DNA of 64,000 nt from PALSA-129 sp963842505 (GTDB lineage: Bacteria; Acidobacteriota; Terriglobia; Bryobacterales; Bryobacteraceae). Shown in pieces: positions 42,803-52,727 of this stretch. The DNA lies in contig CAWJGZ010000004.1 of NCBI GenBank assembly GCA_963842505.1, forward strand, positions 1,550,001 to 1,614,000, written 5' to 3'. Every line of letters starts with the position of its first letter. The stretch's first letter is position 1. Below the pieces are notes generated by a model. That model was not told where the DNA came from and made no database searches. It saw nothing but the letters and a program-made list of their open reading frames with translations. The position numbers and the translations under genes were made by a program.

Positions 42803-44005
42803 ATGGAAAACAGAACAGTTGTCTTTGGCATGAACAGCTCTTTCGCGGTCCGGCAATTTCTGCCGGAAGTTCTGGCCGCCATGCAGGACCTCGGTTTTCA
42901 CACCGTAGTGGCCGCACCACAACGTTCGGAACCGGAGGCCTTCGGAGCGTCGTTCGCAGGGGTTGAGTTCCGCCATGTGCCCATGAAGCGGGAGATCTCG
43001 CTCCTGTCGGACATTGGAAGCCTGTGCCGGATTTGGTTCCTTTTGAAGTTGATCCGGCCGGTGCTGACCAACATGAGCACGCCTAAGATGGGACTGATTG
43101 GAGGCTTGGCAGCCTGGATCGCCGGAGTGCCCCACCGGATCTACACTCTACGCGGGTTGCGCTATGAAACCGCTGAATCATGGAAGAGGAAGCTGCTGAT
43201 TTTCTGCGAGAAGATAGCCTGCGCTTGCGCCCACCGGGTAATCTGCATCAGCCGGAGCGTCCGCCAAACCGCGATCCAGGAAGGACTCGCACCCGCCGGC
43301 AAGCTGGTTCTGCTCGGTGAAAGAGTCAGCGAGGGCGTCACCATCGGTCCGGAGCCCGAAATTCGAGGAGAGGATCTGGCCCAGTTGCGAAAGCAACTAC
43401 GGATTCCGGAAGACGCCGCCGTAATTGGCTTTGTCGGCCGGTTGACCAGAGACAAGGGCGTCTGCGAACTGGTTCAGTGTTTCCAGATCCTCCAGCGCGA
43501 GGGGCGCGCCGTTCATCTGCTGTTACTAGGCGATTTCGAATCCGGCGACCCCGTGGATGGGAAAACCGTGGATTGGATCCGCACCAACCCAGCGGCGCAT
43601 TGGCTTGGCTTCATCCCGGACCCAAGGCCCTACTACCGGGTGATGAATGCATTTGTGTTTCCGACCTACCGGGAAGGGCTTGGGAAGGTGCTGCTCGAGG
43701 CCGCCGCCGCTGGCGTTCCTGTAGTGTCGACGAGAGTCACCGGGGTGGTAGACATCGTTCAGGATGGGCTGACCGGAATCCTGGTGCCGGCCGGCGACGC
43801 GCCCGCACTGGCCCGTGCCGTGGGGCGACTGCTGGATGAACCGGAAACCACCGCACGGATGGCGCGGGCGTCGCAGCACATGATTCGCGAGCACTTCGAT
43901 AACTCGTTCTGCCTGGCACGGCTCGGAGAAATGATCGAGTCCATGGCTGCCACGAACCGCCCGCACAAGTGCCCACCGCCCCTCCAAGAAGTCCAGCGCC
44001 TATGA
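42803..44005 (+). CDS. glycosyltransferase family 4
   Basis: A 400-residue GT-B transferase resembling those that use the undecaprenyl-PP-linked first sugar (TNMSTPKMGLIGGLAAWIAGVPHRIYTLRGLRYE). The C-terminal donor domain has VIGFVGRLTRDKGVCELV, HLLLLGDFE, NAFVFPTYREGLGKVLLEAAAAGVPVVSTRVTG. It is 6 bp downstream of the methyltransferase and 10 bp upstream of the WecA-like gene, so it belongs to the same operon and may act early in repeat-unit assembly. Confidence 0.88.
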   Translation: MENRTVVFGMNSSFAVRQFLPEVLAAMQDLGFHTVVAAPQRSEPEAFGASFAGVEFRHVPMKREISLLSDIGSLCRIWFLLKLIRPVLTNMSTPKMGLIGGLAAWIAGVPHRIYTLRGLRYETAESWKRKLLIFCEKIACACAHRVICISRSVRQTAIQEGLAPAGKLVLLGERVSEGVTIGPEPEIRGEDLAQLRKQLRIPEDAAVIGFVGRLTRDKGVCELVQCFQILQREGRAVHLLLLGDFESGDPVDGKTVDWIRTNPAAHWLGFIPDPRPYYRVMNAFVFPTYREGLGKVLLEAAAAGVPVVSTRVTGVVDIVQDGLTGILVPAGDAPALARAVGRLLDEPETTARMARASQHMIREHFDNSFCLARLGEMIESMAATNRPHKCPPPLQEVQRL

Positions 44006-44015
44006 GGAATCTTCC

Positions 44016-45506
44016 ATGTACTCACTCTGCTTTCTCGCCATCGCATCCTGTGTGCTGTGCCTGCTGCTGACGCCGCTCGCCCGCGATTGGTCGGCGCGCC
44101 TGGGTCTGGTGGATCGCCCCGACCGCCAGCGGAAAACTCATCCGGAGGCCACGCCCCGCACCGGTGGCGTCCCCATCCTGGTTTCCTACATCGCGTCGTA
44201 CGCCCTGCTGTTTCTGTCGCCACTCCGGGCCGGCGGCGTTATCCAGGGCAACATGGGAGCTATTACCGCCCTGCTGCCGCCGGTCGGCCTGGTGTTCGCG
44301 ACCGGCCTCATCGACGACTGGCTCAGCCTCAAACCCTGGCAGAAACTTCTTGGCCAGTTGGCGGCGGCGGCCTGGGCCTATCAGGCCGGCGTCCGCTTTG
44401 TAAGCCTCGCCGGGCGCCCCCTCCCGCCCTGGTGGGGCTGCCTGATGACGATTGCGTGGCTGATCCTCTGCTGCAATGCTTTCAACCTCATCGACGGCGT
44501 TGACGGCCTGGCCACCGGCGTCGGCTTGGCCGCCACGCTAACCACCCTCATCGCCGCCCTGCTTCATGGCAATGTCATGCTGGCGCTCGCCACCGCGCCG
44601 CTGGCCGGATGCCTGATCGGCTTTCTGCGGTACAACTTCAATCCCGCTTCCATCTTCCTGGGCGATTCCGGCTCCTTGCTCATCGGCTTCTTACTGGGTT
44701 CCTACGGCATTATCTGGAGCCAGCAGTCTGCCCCCGGCCTGGGATTCGCCGCGCCCGCCATGGCGCTCGCCTTACCGCTTCTCGAGGTTTGCCTTTCGGT
44801 CGTCCGCCGGTTTCTCGCGAGCGAGCCCATCTTTGAGGGAGACCGCGGGCACATCCACCATCGCCTCCTGGAATTCGGTTTCACTCCCCGCCGCGTCGCC
44901 CTCCTGCTCTACGGCGTCTGCACCCTCGGCGCGGTCCTCTCTCTGCTGCCTAGCGTGGTGCGGCAACAATACGCCGGCATCGTGGTAGTGGCTTTCGGCC
45001 TGGCCACCTGGCTCGGCGTGCACTGCCTGCGCTATGTCGAGTTTGAAGCCGCCAGCCGGTTCGTGTGGAACAGGCTGCGTCCCATGCTGCGCGGCCATGT
45101 CCAGTTGGAGCGTCTGGAGCGGTCGTTGCGCTCGGCTTCCACTATCGGGCAATGCTGGAACTCCGTGGAAGCTGCCGCGCGCTCCCTGGGTTATAGCGAG
45201 GTCAACGCGCGCCTCGCCGGCACGCGCTACTCCACCACATCCCCACCCGCCCGCAACGGCGCCTATTGGCAAATGCGGCTCAACCTGCCGGGAAACGACT
45301 ACGTCAACATCACCCAGCGCGATGGGGCCGCCAGGAACCCAATCTTAGTCATCCCGTTTGTCGAACTCTTGCGCCGGATCCTTCCCGCGAAGCTGGAGGA
45401 CATGCAAATTCAGTGGCCCGCCGTCGAGCCGCGGAATTCCAGAACCACCAGCGTAATGTCGTCCGACTGGGGCACGCCTTCCGTAAACCCGGCGACGCCT
45501 TCCTGA
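44016..45506 (+). CDS. undecaprenyl-phosphate sugar-1-phosphate transferase (WecA/TagO, MraY family)
   Basis: A 496-residue membrane enzyme that starts glycan synthesis by moving a sugar phosphate to undecaprenyl phosphate. Conserved features are RKTHPEATPRTGGVPI, VFATGLIDDWLSLKPWQKLLGQ (DDxxD-like), CNAFNLIDGVDGLATG, FLGDSGSLLIGFLLG and the cytoplasmic HIHHRLLEFG. The family core ends near residue 340; the remaining ~150 residues are a soluble extension of unknown role. Its last ~32 codons overlap the convergent phosphatase gene by 97 bp, and that part (Ser/Thr/Pro-rich) may be read-through past a mutated stop. Confidence 0.9.
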   Translation: MYSLCFLAIASCVLCLLLTPLARDWSARLGLVDRPDRQRKTHPEATPRTGGVPILVSYIASYALLFLSPLRAGGVIQGNMGAITALLPPVGLVFATGLIDDWLSLKPWQKLLGQLAAAAWAYQAGVRFVSLAGRPLPPWWGCLMTIAWLILCCNAFNLIDGVDGLATGVGLAATLTTLIAALLHGNVMLALATAPLAGCLIGFLRYNFNPASIFLGDSGSLLIGFLLGSYGIIWSQQSAPGLGFAAPAMALALPLLEVCLSVVRRFLASEPIFEGDRGHIHHRLLEFGFTPRRVALLLYGVCTLGAVLSLLPSVVRQQYAGIVVVAFGLATWLGVHCLRYVEFEAASRFVWNRLRPMLRGHVQLERLERSLRSASTIGQCWNSVEAAARSLGYSEVNARLAGTRYSTTSPPARNGAYWQMRLNLPGNDYVNITQRDGAARNPILVIPFVELLRRILPAKLEDMQIQWPAVEPRNSRTTSVMSSDWGTPSVNPATPS

Positions 45507-47101
45507 ATCGCGTCGTGAATCGCGGTGCAGCATCCCGCGGCGTGAGCCTTCACGATTTCCAGCAGCCGCTTCTTGCCAAAAAACTCCCCGGCCCCATTCT
45601 GCGCTTCGGTCACTCCGTCGGTATAGATAATCACCCGGTCTCCGCCGGCTAGCTGCTGTTCCGCCACCGTGAATTCGGCGGCCTCCAGCAAGCCCACCGG
45701 CATGCCCGTGGCATCCAATTCCATCAATGTGCCGTCCGGATGCACCACCAGCGGCGGGCAGTGCGCCGCATTCACGTAGCTCAACCGTCCGCTCTCGGTA
45801 AGCAGGCAATAAAATACCGTGGCATACTTCTCACCGCCCGTTCGATCGATGAGGAAGCGATTCAATCGCGCCATGCGCCGCCCCATGCTGGCCGGATGAT
45901 CGGTCGCCGTAATCAGCGCGCCTTGCAGCAGCGATGCCAGCAGCGCGGAGCTCACTCCCTTCCCCGAAACGTCCGCCACCACCGCCGACCAGCAGTCCGG
46001 GTTCACCGGGGTTACATCATAATAATCGCCGCCCACTTCGTGCGACGCCAGGCTGCTGCCCGCCGCCCGCAACCAGCCCGTCGCCGGCAACTTACCCGGA
46101 AGCAGGCTCTGCTGAATGCTCCGCGCCAGCCGGAGCTCTTCTTCCATCGTCTGCTTGGCCCGTTCCTCCACCAGCAGCCGCGCATTCTCGAGCACCGTGG
46201 AGGCCTCAATCGCCAGGGTCTGCAGCAGCTCGCGATTGCCCCCCGTCATGTCCGCCGCCGACAGGCGCGAATCCATGTAGAGCACGCCCACCGTTTCCCC
46301 GCCCGTCGAAAGCACGCTTGTGGCTTCGCCCTGCCCGGTCCGGATGCGCACCAGCGGGACGCAAATCACGCTCCGCAGCTCCAGGTCCGCCACGCTGCTC
46401 TGCGGCCGCGTTTCTTCCCCGGCCAGCGGGTCGAAGTTCATGTACAGCAGCTCCCGCCTGTGCTCCAGCGCGCGCCGGATAACCTCGCGCGGCACCCGTA
46501 AGGCGCTCTCGTTCAGGTGGTACCCGCGCCGATGGCGCGCTATCCGCGTCTCCAGCCCCGCGCCCGCGCGCAGCATCAGAAACCCACGCTCCGCGCCCGT
46601 AATCGTCAGAGCCGTGTCCACCACTGACGCCAGCACATCGTCCACCGAAAACGAGCTCTGCACCGTCCGGGCCAGGTCCAGGATCGCGCGCAGCTTGCCC
46701 AGGTTGCCGCCCACGCCCGGCCCGGCGCCCTTTTCCGGCGTTGCCATCTGTTCCATCAGCCGCTTCAGCTCGGCGCCATCCAGCGCGAAAATCAGTTGGT
46801 AGGAATCCTGCGCGCCAAATTCGATCTTGTCGGAATTGTGCAGCATCTGCCGCTGCACGCGCTGGCCGTTGACATAGGTGCCGTGCCGGCTGCCGCAGTC
46901 CTCCAGCCAGTATTCGCCGCCTTCCGCCAAGATTCGCGCGTGCGTGCGCGAAACCCGGCTGTCCCGAATGATGAGGTTGCTCTCCGGCTGCCTCCCAATG
47001 TGAAAAGGCAGCGGCTCCAGCGGCACGCGCGAACGATGTCCGTTCGGGTCGATCACCACCAGCGAAGCCGCCGGAGCGGCCAAAAGTGAAGCTGCCGACA
47101 C
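45410..47101 (-). CDS. FHA-GAF-PP2C (SpoIIE/RsbU-type) protein phosphatase
   Basis: About 563 residues from GTG 47101, 8 nt after the Fur stop. The N-terminal FHA domain (GRQPESNLIIRDSRVSRTHARI, DCGSRHGTYVNGQ) binds phosphothreonine. A GAF domain follows (about residues 140-310; RGFLMLRAG, VICVPLVR, GVLYMDSRLS). A helical signalling linker (LARSIQQSLLPGKLP) leads to a PP2C/SpoIIE domain with metal-binding GGDYYDV, ADVSGKGVSSALL, GDRVIIYTDGVTEA and SDDITLVVLE. Such proteins tune anti-sigma partner switches. It shares its direction with fur and overlaps the WecA-like gene tail to tail. Confidence 0.88.
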   Translation of the reverse strand: MSAASLLAAPAASLVVIDPNGHRSRVPLEPLPFHIGRQPESNLIIRDSRVSRTHARILAEGGEYWLEDCGSRHGTYVNGQRVQRQMLHNSDKIEFGAQDSYQLIFALDGAELKRLMEQMATPEKGAGPGVGGNLGKLRAILDLARTVQSSFSVDDVLASVVDTALTITGAERGFLMLRAGAGLETRIARHRRGYHLNESALRVPREVIRRALEHRRELLYMNFDPLAGEETRPQSSVADLELRSVICVPLVRIRTGQGEATSVLSTGGETVGVLYMDSRLSAADMTGGNRELLQTLAIEASTVLENARLLVEERAKQTMEEELRLARSIQQSLLPGKLPATGWLRAAGSSLASHEVGGDYYDVTPVNPDCWSAVVADVSGKGVSSALLASLLQGALITATDHPASMGRRMARLNRFLIDRTGGEKYATVFYCLLTESGRLSYVNAAHCPPLVVHPDGTLMELDATGMPVGLLEAAEFTVAEQQLAGGDRVIIYTDGVTEAQNGAGEFFGKKRLLEIVKAHAAGCCTAIHDAIQEGVAGFTEGVPQSDDITLVVLEFRGSTAGH

Positions 47102-47109
47102 GGGTCCGC

Positions 47110-47643
47110 CTAGCCGCGCCGCGGCCGGCTTTTCGCCCCGGCCGCCCGCCGCTGCGCAGCGGGCTTGGGGATTTCGGCCGACTGGTTGCGCACCGCTTCC
47201 ACTTCGCGCGCCCGCAGCGCCTGGCAGTGCGCGCAATAACCGCCTACTTCCGTGCGCGCCAGCAGCACCTGGAAACCAAAGTGGCTTTCAATCTGCTTGC
47301 GCAGCCGTTGCAGCGGCTCGCCAAAAAATTCCTCCACCTTGCCGCAGCGCAGACAGATGACGTGCGCGTGTTCCTGTTTGAGGCGTGTTTCGTAATAGTG
47401 CTGGTCGCCCCCGTAGTGCATCAGGTCCAGCTCGTCCACCAGGCCGCCGGTCTTCAGCATCTTGATGGTGCGATAGACCGTCACGCGGTTCAGCTTCGGG
47501 TCTTTTTCCTTGGCCAGTTGGTAGAGCCGCTCGGCGTCCAGATGGTCGCCGGTCTTGTCGATCAGCTCGAGCAGAATCTGCCGTTGTCGCGTCAGGCGGA
47601 CGCCCCGCTCCTTCAACGATCCTTCTATCGAGTCGAGCGCCAT
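47110..47643 (-). CDS. Fur-family transcriptional regulator
   Basis: A 177-residue metalloregulator; ATG 47643 chosen because the family N-terminus (KERGVRLTRQRQILLELI) follows. The DNA-binding winged helix includes KDPKLNRVTVYRTIKMLKTGGLVDEL. The dimerisation domain has HYYETRLKQEHAHVICLRCGKVEEF with the first CxxC, and GYCAHCQAL with the second, giving a structural zinc site. The C-terminus is basic and disordered. It could be Fur or PerR-like. It is divergent from the biotin carboxylase gene. Confidence 0.88.
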   Translation of the reverse strand: MALDSIEGSLKERGVRLTRQRQILLELIDKTGDHLDAERLYQLAKEKDPKLNRVTVYRTIKMLKTGGLVDELDLMHYGGDQHYYETRLKQEHAHVICLRCGKVEEFFGEPLQRLRKQIESHFGFQVLLARTEVGGYCAHCQALRAREVEAVRNQSAEIPKPAAQRRAAGAKSRPRRG

Positions 47644-47700
47644 ATGGGACTTTCCAATTCTAGCAAGCCTGCGCCGGGCCTGAAGGCACGTCCGCCCTGC

Positions 47701-47706
47701 TACAAT
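47701..47706 (+). promoter_or_regulatory. -10 box TACAAT of the biotin carboxylase operon
   Basis: TACAAT ends 7 nt before the ATG at 47714 with no Shine-Dalgarno sequence between, predicting a leaderless mRNA. The 70-bp region is shared with the divergent fur gene. Confidence 0.5.
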
Positions 47707-47713
47707 TCCCTTC

Positions 47714-49207
47714 ATGTTTCGCAAGGTCCTGATTGCCAACCGCGGCGAGATCGCCGTTCGCGTGATGCGCACCTTGCGCGAGATGGGCATCGCTTCGGTA
47801 GCGGTCTACTCCGATGCCGACCGCACCTCCAAGCATGTGCGCATGGCCGATGAGGCCGAACACGTCGGCCCATCGCTTTCGAGCGAAAGCTACCTGCGCA
47901 TGGACCGCATCCTCGACGCCGCCCGCAAACACCGCGCCGAAGCCATTCATCCGGGCTACGGATTCCTCAGTGAAAATGCCGAGTTCGCCGCCGCTTGCGA
48001 AGCCGCCGGCATCGTTTTCATTGGCCCCTCGGCGCATTCCATCCGCATGATGGGATCGAAAACCGCCGCTCGCCGGACCGCCATCACCGCCGGCGCTCCC
48101 GTCGTCCCCGGCACCGATCACGGCGTGTCGCTCGACCAGGCCCGCGCGTTCGGCGCCGCCCACGGCTACCCCATTCTCCTGAAGGCCGTCGCCGGTGGCG
48201 GCGGCAAGGGCATGCGCCGCGTGGATCGCCCCGCCGATCTGGAGTCCGCCCTCCGCGACGCTTCGAGCGAGGCCGAACGCTCGTTCCGCAACTCCGAGGT
48301 CTACATCGAAAAGCTCATCGAGCATCCCCGCCACATCGAAATTCAGCTCATGGGCGACCAGCACGGCAACATGATTCACCTGGGTGAGCGCGAATGCTCC
48401 ATCCAGCGCCGCCACCAGAAAGTCGCCGAGGAATGTCCCTCGCCGCTCGTCGAGCAGCACTTGGAAATGCGCCACGCCATGGGCGAAGCCGCCATCCGCG
48501 CGGCCCGTGCCGCCGGCTATTACAATGCCGGCACGGTTGAGTTCCTCGTGGATCGGGATCGGCGTTTTTACTTTCTGGAAATGAACACCCGCCTTCAGGT
48601 GGAACATCCGGTCACGGAACTCGTCACGGGTCTCGACCTGGTCAGGCTGCAGGTCGAAATCGCCGCCGGAGGCCGCCTGCCGCTCACCCAGGAGCAGGTG
48701 TCGTGGCGCGGCTGCGCCATCGAATGCCGCATTTACGCGGAAGATCCGTATAACGGTTTCCTTCCCTATCCTGGCAAGATCACGCGCCTCAGCCGCCCCA
48801 TGGGTCCTGGTATTCGCGTGGATGGCTGCGTCTATGCGGGCTGGACCGTCCCCATAGAGTACGATCCCCTGCTCGCCAAACTGGTGGTCTGGGCCGGCAC
48901 GCGCGCCGATGCCACCGCCCGCATGATTCGCGCCCTCCACGAATACGACGTGGGCGGCATCCGTACCAACATCGGCTTCTTCCGGCAGATTCTGGAAGAT
49001 CCGGAATTCCGCGCGGGAAACCTTCATACCGGATTCATCGAAGAGTTCTTCGAGCACCACCAGCGCCCCGAGCCGTCCGTCGTTCTGACGGCGGTCGCCG
49101 CCTTGGTCGCCGCCATCCACAACCAGTCGCGCACCATCAGGGCGGCCCAGCCGGACGCCCCAGCCAGCGCCTGGCGCTTGGAAGGAAGGAGCGGGCTGCT
49201 GCGATGA
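47714..49207 (+). CDS. accC: acyl-CoA carboxylase biotin carboxylase subunit
   Basis: A 497-residue ATP-grasp enzyme that carboxylates biotin with bicarbonate. The start FRKVLIANRGEIAVRVMRTLREMGI is typical; GYGFLSENAEFA, the glycine-rich lid loop AVAGGGGKGMR, GERECSIQRRHQKV and the catalytic EMNTRLQVEHPVTE follow. It is longer than bacterial AccC (about 450) at the C-terminus, and the next gene carries a biotinyl domain. That split resembles the alpha chain of propionyl- or methylcrotonyl-CoA carboxylases divided into two genes. No carboxyltransferase gene is in the window. Confidence 0.9.
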   Translation: MFRKVLIANRGEIAVRVMRTLREMGIASVAVYSDADRTSKHVRMADEAEHVGPSLSSESYLRMDRILDAARKHRAEAIHPGYGFLSENAEFAAACEAAGIVFIGPSAHSIRMMGSKTAARRTAITAGAPVVPGTDHGVSLDQARAFGAAHGYPILLKAVAGGGGKGMRRVDRPADLESALRDASSEAERSFRNSEVYIEKLIEHPRHIEIQLMGDQHGNMIHLGERECSIQRRHQKVAEECPSPLVEQHLEMRHAMGEAAIRAARAAGYYNAGTVEFLVDRDRRFYFLEMNTRLQVEHPVTELVTGLDLVRLQVEIAAGGRLPLTQEQVSWRGCAIECRIYAEDPYNGFLPYPGKITRLSRPMGPGIRVDGCVYAGWTVPIEYDPLLAKLVVWAGTRADATARMIRALHEYDVGGIRTNIGFFRQILEDPEFRAGNLHTGFIEEFFEHHQRPEPSVVLTAVAALVAAIHNQSRTIRAAQPDAPASAWRLEGRSGLLR

Positions 49208-49701
49208 AACTCGAACTAAAGATCGACGGTGTGGATCAATTCATCGAACTTCTGGGGAACGGCCCCGACTGCCGCTTCCGCTTCGGTGATGCGCCAGAGC
49301 GCGCCGCGCACGTGGAAACTCCCGAGCCGGGAATGTATTCGGTCCTGCTCGATGGCCTGAGCTTCGACACCAGCGTCGAAGAAACCCCCACCGGTCTAGT
49401 CGTGGTGCTGGATGGTTTTCGCTTCGAGATCGAGGTGCGCGACCCGCGACGCTGGACGCACGGCGCGTGCGCCGCGGGCGCCAAAGGTCTGCAAACGGTT
49501 CTCGCGCCCATGCCAGGCAAGGTGGTGCGGGTGCTCGTCGCGCCGGGGGACGCCGTCGAAACCGGCCAGGGACTCATCGTGGTGGAAGCCATGAAAATGC
49601 AGAACGAAATGAAGGCGACCCGCGCCGGGCGGGTGCTTTCCGTCACGGTCAAGGAAGGCGCCACAGTCTCCGCTGGCGAGATCCTCGCCACCATTGAGTA
49701 G
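49204..49701 (+). CDS. biotin/lipoyl carrier protein (BCCP-like)
   Basis: A 165-residue protein with a C-terminal biotinyl domain: APMPGKVVRVLVAPGDAVETGQGLIVVEAMKMQNEMKA, where the Lys of EAMKM is the biotin site. The first ~85 residues form a beta-rich domain like the BT region of acyl-CoA carboxylase alpha chains. ATG overlaps the stop of the carboxylase (ATGA), so the two subunits are translationally coupled. It lacks the long Ala/Pro linker of AccB, supporting an acyl-CoA carboxylase other than the fatty-acid-synthesis enzyme. Confidence 0.88.
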   Translation: MKLELKIDGVDQFIELLGNGPDCRFRFGDAPERAAHVETPEPGMYSVLLDGLSFDTSVEETPTGLVVVLDGFRFEIEVRDPRRWTHGACAAGAKGLQTVLAPMPGKVVRVLVAPGDAVETGQGLIVVEAMKMQNEMKATRAGRVLSVTVKEGATVSAGEILATIE

Positions 49702-49795
49702 CGGCCCCCTTCGCCTCAACCGATTTCCGCGTAACTTTTTGTGCGCACTCGATGTGTGGCTACAGTTCGCACCGGGATCCGCCGATGGAAGCAGT

Positions 49796-50890
49796 ATGGA
49801 ACCGGAGGTTGTGTCGTCGAAGAGATTGGCAACCATGGACGCCGATGAAAACCACCCGCACGGAGGCCGAAATGGGACGGTGCCCGCATCCAACGAAGGC
49901 AAATTGAAGAGACTGGTTAAGCTCCTCCTGCGATATCGCACCACTAGCACGGCCTTGCGCCGACGCCATCGCAATCTGCCGGAAACCGGTCAGCTAAAAC
50001 TATTGAGCGCTCTGAAACTGCACTTCTTCTCCGATCCCATTCGCTATCCGGACCCCGACAACTACCTGGCCACTCCCGAGGGACAGGCCGACGTGTCGGC
50101 CCATATGACCAAGAGGCTGGACGAATTCAGATTCTCCGTCATTCCCTGGCTGAACTCGATCTTTCCTCTGGCGGGAGCGGCCCTCATGGAGATTGGTTGC
50201 GGCACTGGAGCATCCACCGTGGCGCTTGCCGAACAGGGGGCGCGGGTAGTGGGCTTGGATGTCAGCAGCAGAGCTCTGGAAGTGGCGCGCATTCGATGCC
50301 AATGTCATGACGTTTCGGCCTCTTTTCTGCTGGAGAATGCGGTCAACCTGAGGACAGTGGCCCCAGCCGGCCAGTTTGACGCGGTCATCTTTTTCGCTTC
50401 CCTGGAACACATGACATGGGAGGAGCGGCGCCTCTCTCTCGGCGCGGCCTGGAGTATTCTGCAACCAGGTCAGTACTTAATTGTCATCGAAACACCCAAC
50501 CGTCTCTGGCACACGGATACCCACACGAGCCTCGATCCATTCTTCCATTGGCTGCCCGACGAGGTAGCCCTCCCGTACAGCCGTCTGACCAAGCGGAAGA
50601 CCTTCAATGAGGCTTTCCAACATCCGACATCCGAATCGATGACCGAGTTTGCCCGGCGGGGCCGCGGTGTCAGCTATCATGATTTGGCGCTCAGCCTGGG
50701 GATCGCACCGGAGAATCTTCCGGTGGTGAGCTCCATGCAGGCCTTTCTGCGCCCGCTCCGATTTGAGCAGGTGCTCTACTATTCCACGTCCCAAAGATAC
50801 GAGCGGTTCCTGCAAAGGCTGGCGCCGGATCTGCCTCCCGGCCTGACGCACCGCGATCTGTACGTGGCGCTGCGCAAGCCGGCGTGCTGA
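49796..50890 (+). CDS. class I SAM-dependent methyltransferase
   Basis: A 364-residue protein with ATG 49796; the in-frame ATG at 49835 is an alternative. Motif I is LMEIGCGTGASTVALAEQG, then VVGLDVSSRALEVARIR, the DAVIFFASLEHM segment and PGQYLIVIETPNRLWH. The long C-terminal part (HWLPDEVALPYSRLTKRKTF, YDHLALS-like) is a substrate-recognition extension found in stand-alone methyltransferases of cell-surface loci. Base composition is slightly lower in GC than the neighbouring carboxylase. Acceptor unknown. Confidence 0.82.
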   Translation: MEPEVVSSKRLATMDADENHPHGGRNGTVPASNEGKLKRLVKLLLRYRTTSTALRRRHRNLPETGQLKLLSALKLHFFSDPIRYPDPDNYLATPEGQADVSAHMTKRLDEFRFSVIPWLNSIFPLAGAALMEIGCGTGASTVALAEQGARVVGLDVSSRALEVARIRCQCHDVSASFLLENAVNLRTVAPAGQFDAVIFFASLEHMTWEERRLSLGAAWSILQPGQYLIVIETPNRLWHTDTHTSLDPFFHWLPDEVALPYSRLTKRKTFNEAFQHPTSESMTEFARRGRGVSYHDLALSLGIAPENLPVVSSMQAFLRPLRFEQVLYYSTSQRYERFLQRLAPDLPPGLTHRDLYVALRKPAC

Positions 50891-50977
50891 TAGTAAAATC
50901 GCTTTCCCAGCAGGTTTGGCCGCCGGCATAGAGGGCCGGATGGAAATGCAGGTTAAACTTCGCTCAGGACATCCGGG

Positions 50978-50983
50978 TATAAT
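50978..50983 (+). promoter_or_regulatory. -10 box TATAAT upstream of the lysine-rich ORF and thiC
   Basis: A perfect TATAAT. A weak TTAAAC lies 19 bp upstream (50953-50958). A transcript starting around 50990 would carry GGAGG at 50996-51000, the 19-codon ORF, a hairpin and then thiC. Confidence 0.5.
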
Positions 50984-51006
50984 CATCTCCATAAGGGAGG
51001 ATTTTC

Positions 51007-51066
51007 GTGGCAAAGGACAAAAGCCCAAAAAAAGAAGTAAAGAAGCCCAAGAAGAACAAGAAGTAG
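51007..51066 (+). CDS. 19-residue lysine-rich small protein
   Basis: GTG start preceded by a strong GGGAGG with 6 nt spacing, and TAG at 51064-51066. The product is MAKDKSPKKEVKKPKKNKK: 10 of 19 residues are Lys, with two Pro-Lys-Lys units. It has its own TATAAT box and a downstream hairpin, so expression is plausible. I recall similar short Lys/Pro-rich ORFs in other bacteria but cannot confirm homology. It may be a nucleic-acid-binding peptide or a leader peptide controlling thiC; both are inference. Confidence 0.5.
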   Translation: MAKDKSPKKEVKKPKKNKK

Positions 51067-51070
51067 TCCG

Positions 51071-51091
51071 GGCCGGGGAACCGGCCTTCTT
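51071..51091 (+). terminator. hairpin between the lysine-rich ORF and thiC
   Basis: GGCCGG-GGAA-CCGGCC stem with a GNRA-type-like tetraloop (51071-51086), followed by TTCTT. It sits 4 nt after the small ORF stop and 57 nt before thiC and could be a weak terminator or attenuator. Confidence 0.45.
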
Positions 51092-51148
51092 AAGTCCAGC
51101 GCGGGCGGGACCTTTCATGAAGTTCCGCCCGCGGCTACAGGAGCCATC

Positions 51149-52543
<1,395 letters not shown>

Positions 52544-52727
52544 ACGGCATTTCCGCCGGATTACTGCAGCGCATTCAAGGCGGCTCTTCCGCGTCTCCTT
52601 GGTCTGCTTTTTCAAATCCTTCTGGCCGACTTCCGCCGCATAGATCACGCCCTGGGCGCGGCGTTTCGCAATCAGCGTGACAGGACCTCCGGGCGCGTTG
52701 TTCCACCGTGTACCGGAGATCGGTACC

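Noticed and set aside
50891..51148. TPP riboswitch ahead of thiC
   Set aside because: The conserved CUGAGA and GAACCUGAU-like segments were not found by eye; only a short ORF and hairpin are present.
52544..52727. Possible small minus-strand gene after the threonine dehydratase-like gene
   Set aside because: A Lys/Arg-containing frame is open but has no plausible start and continues into antisense of thiC without its own stop.
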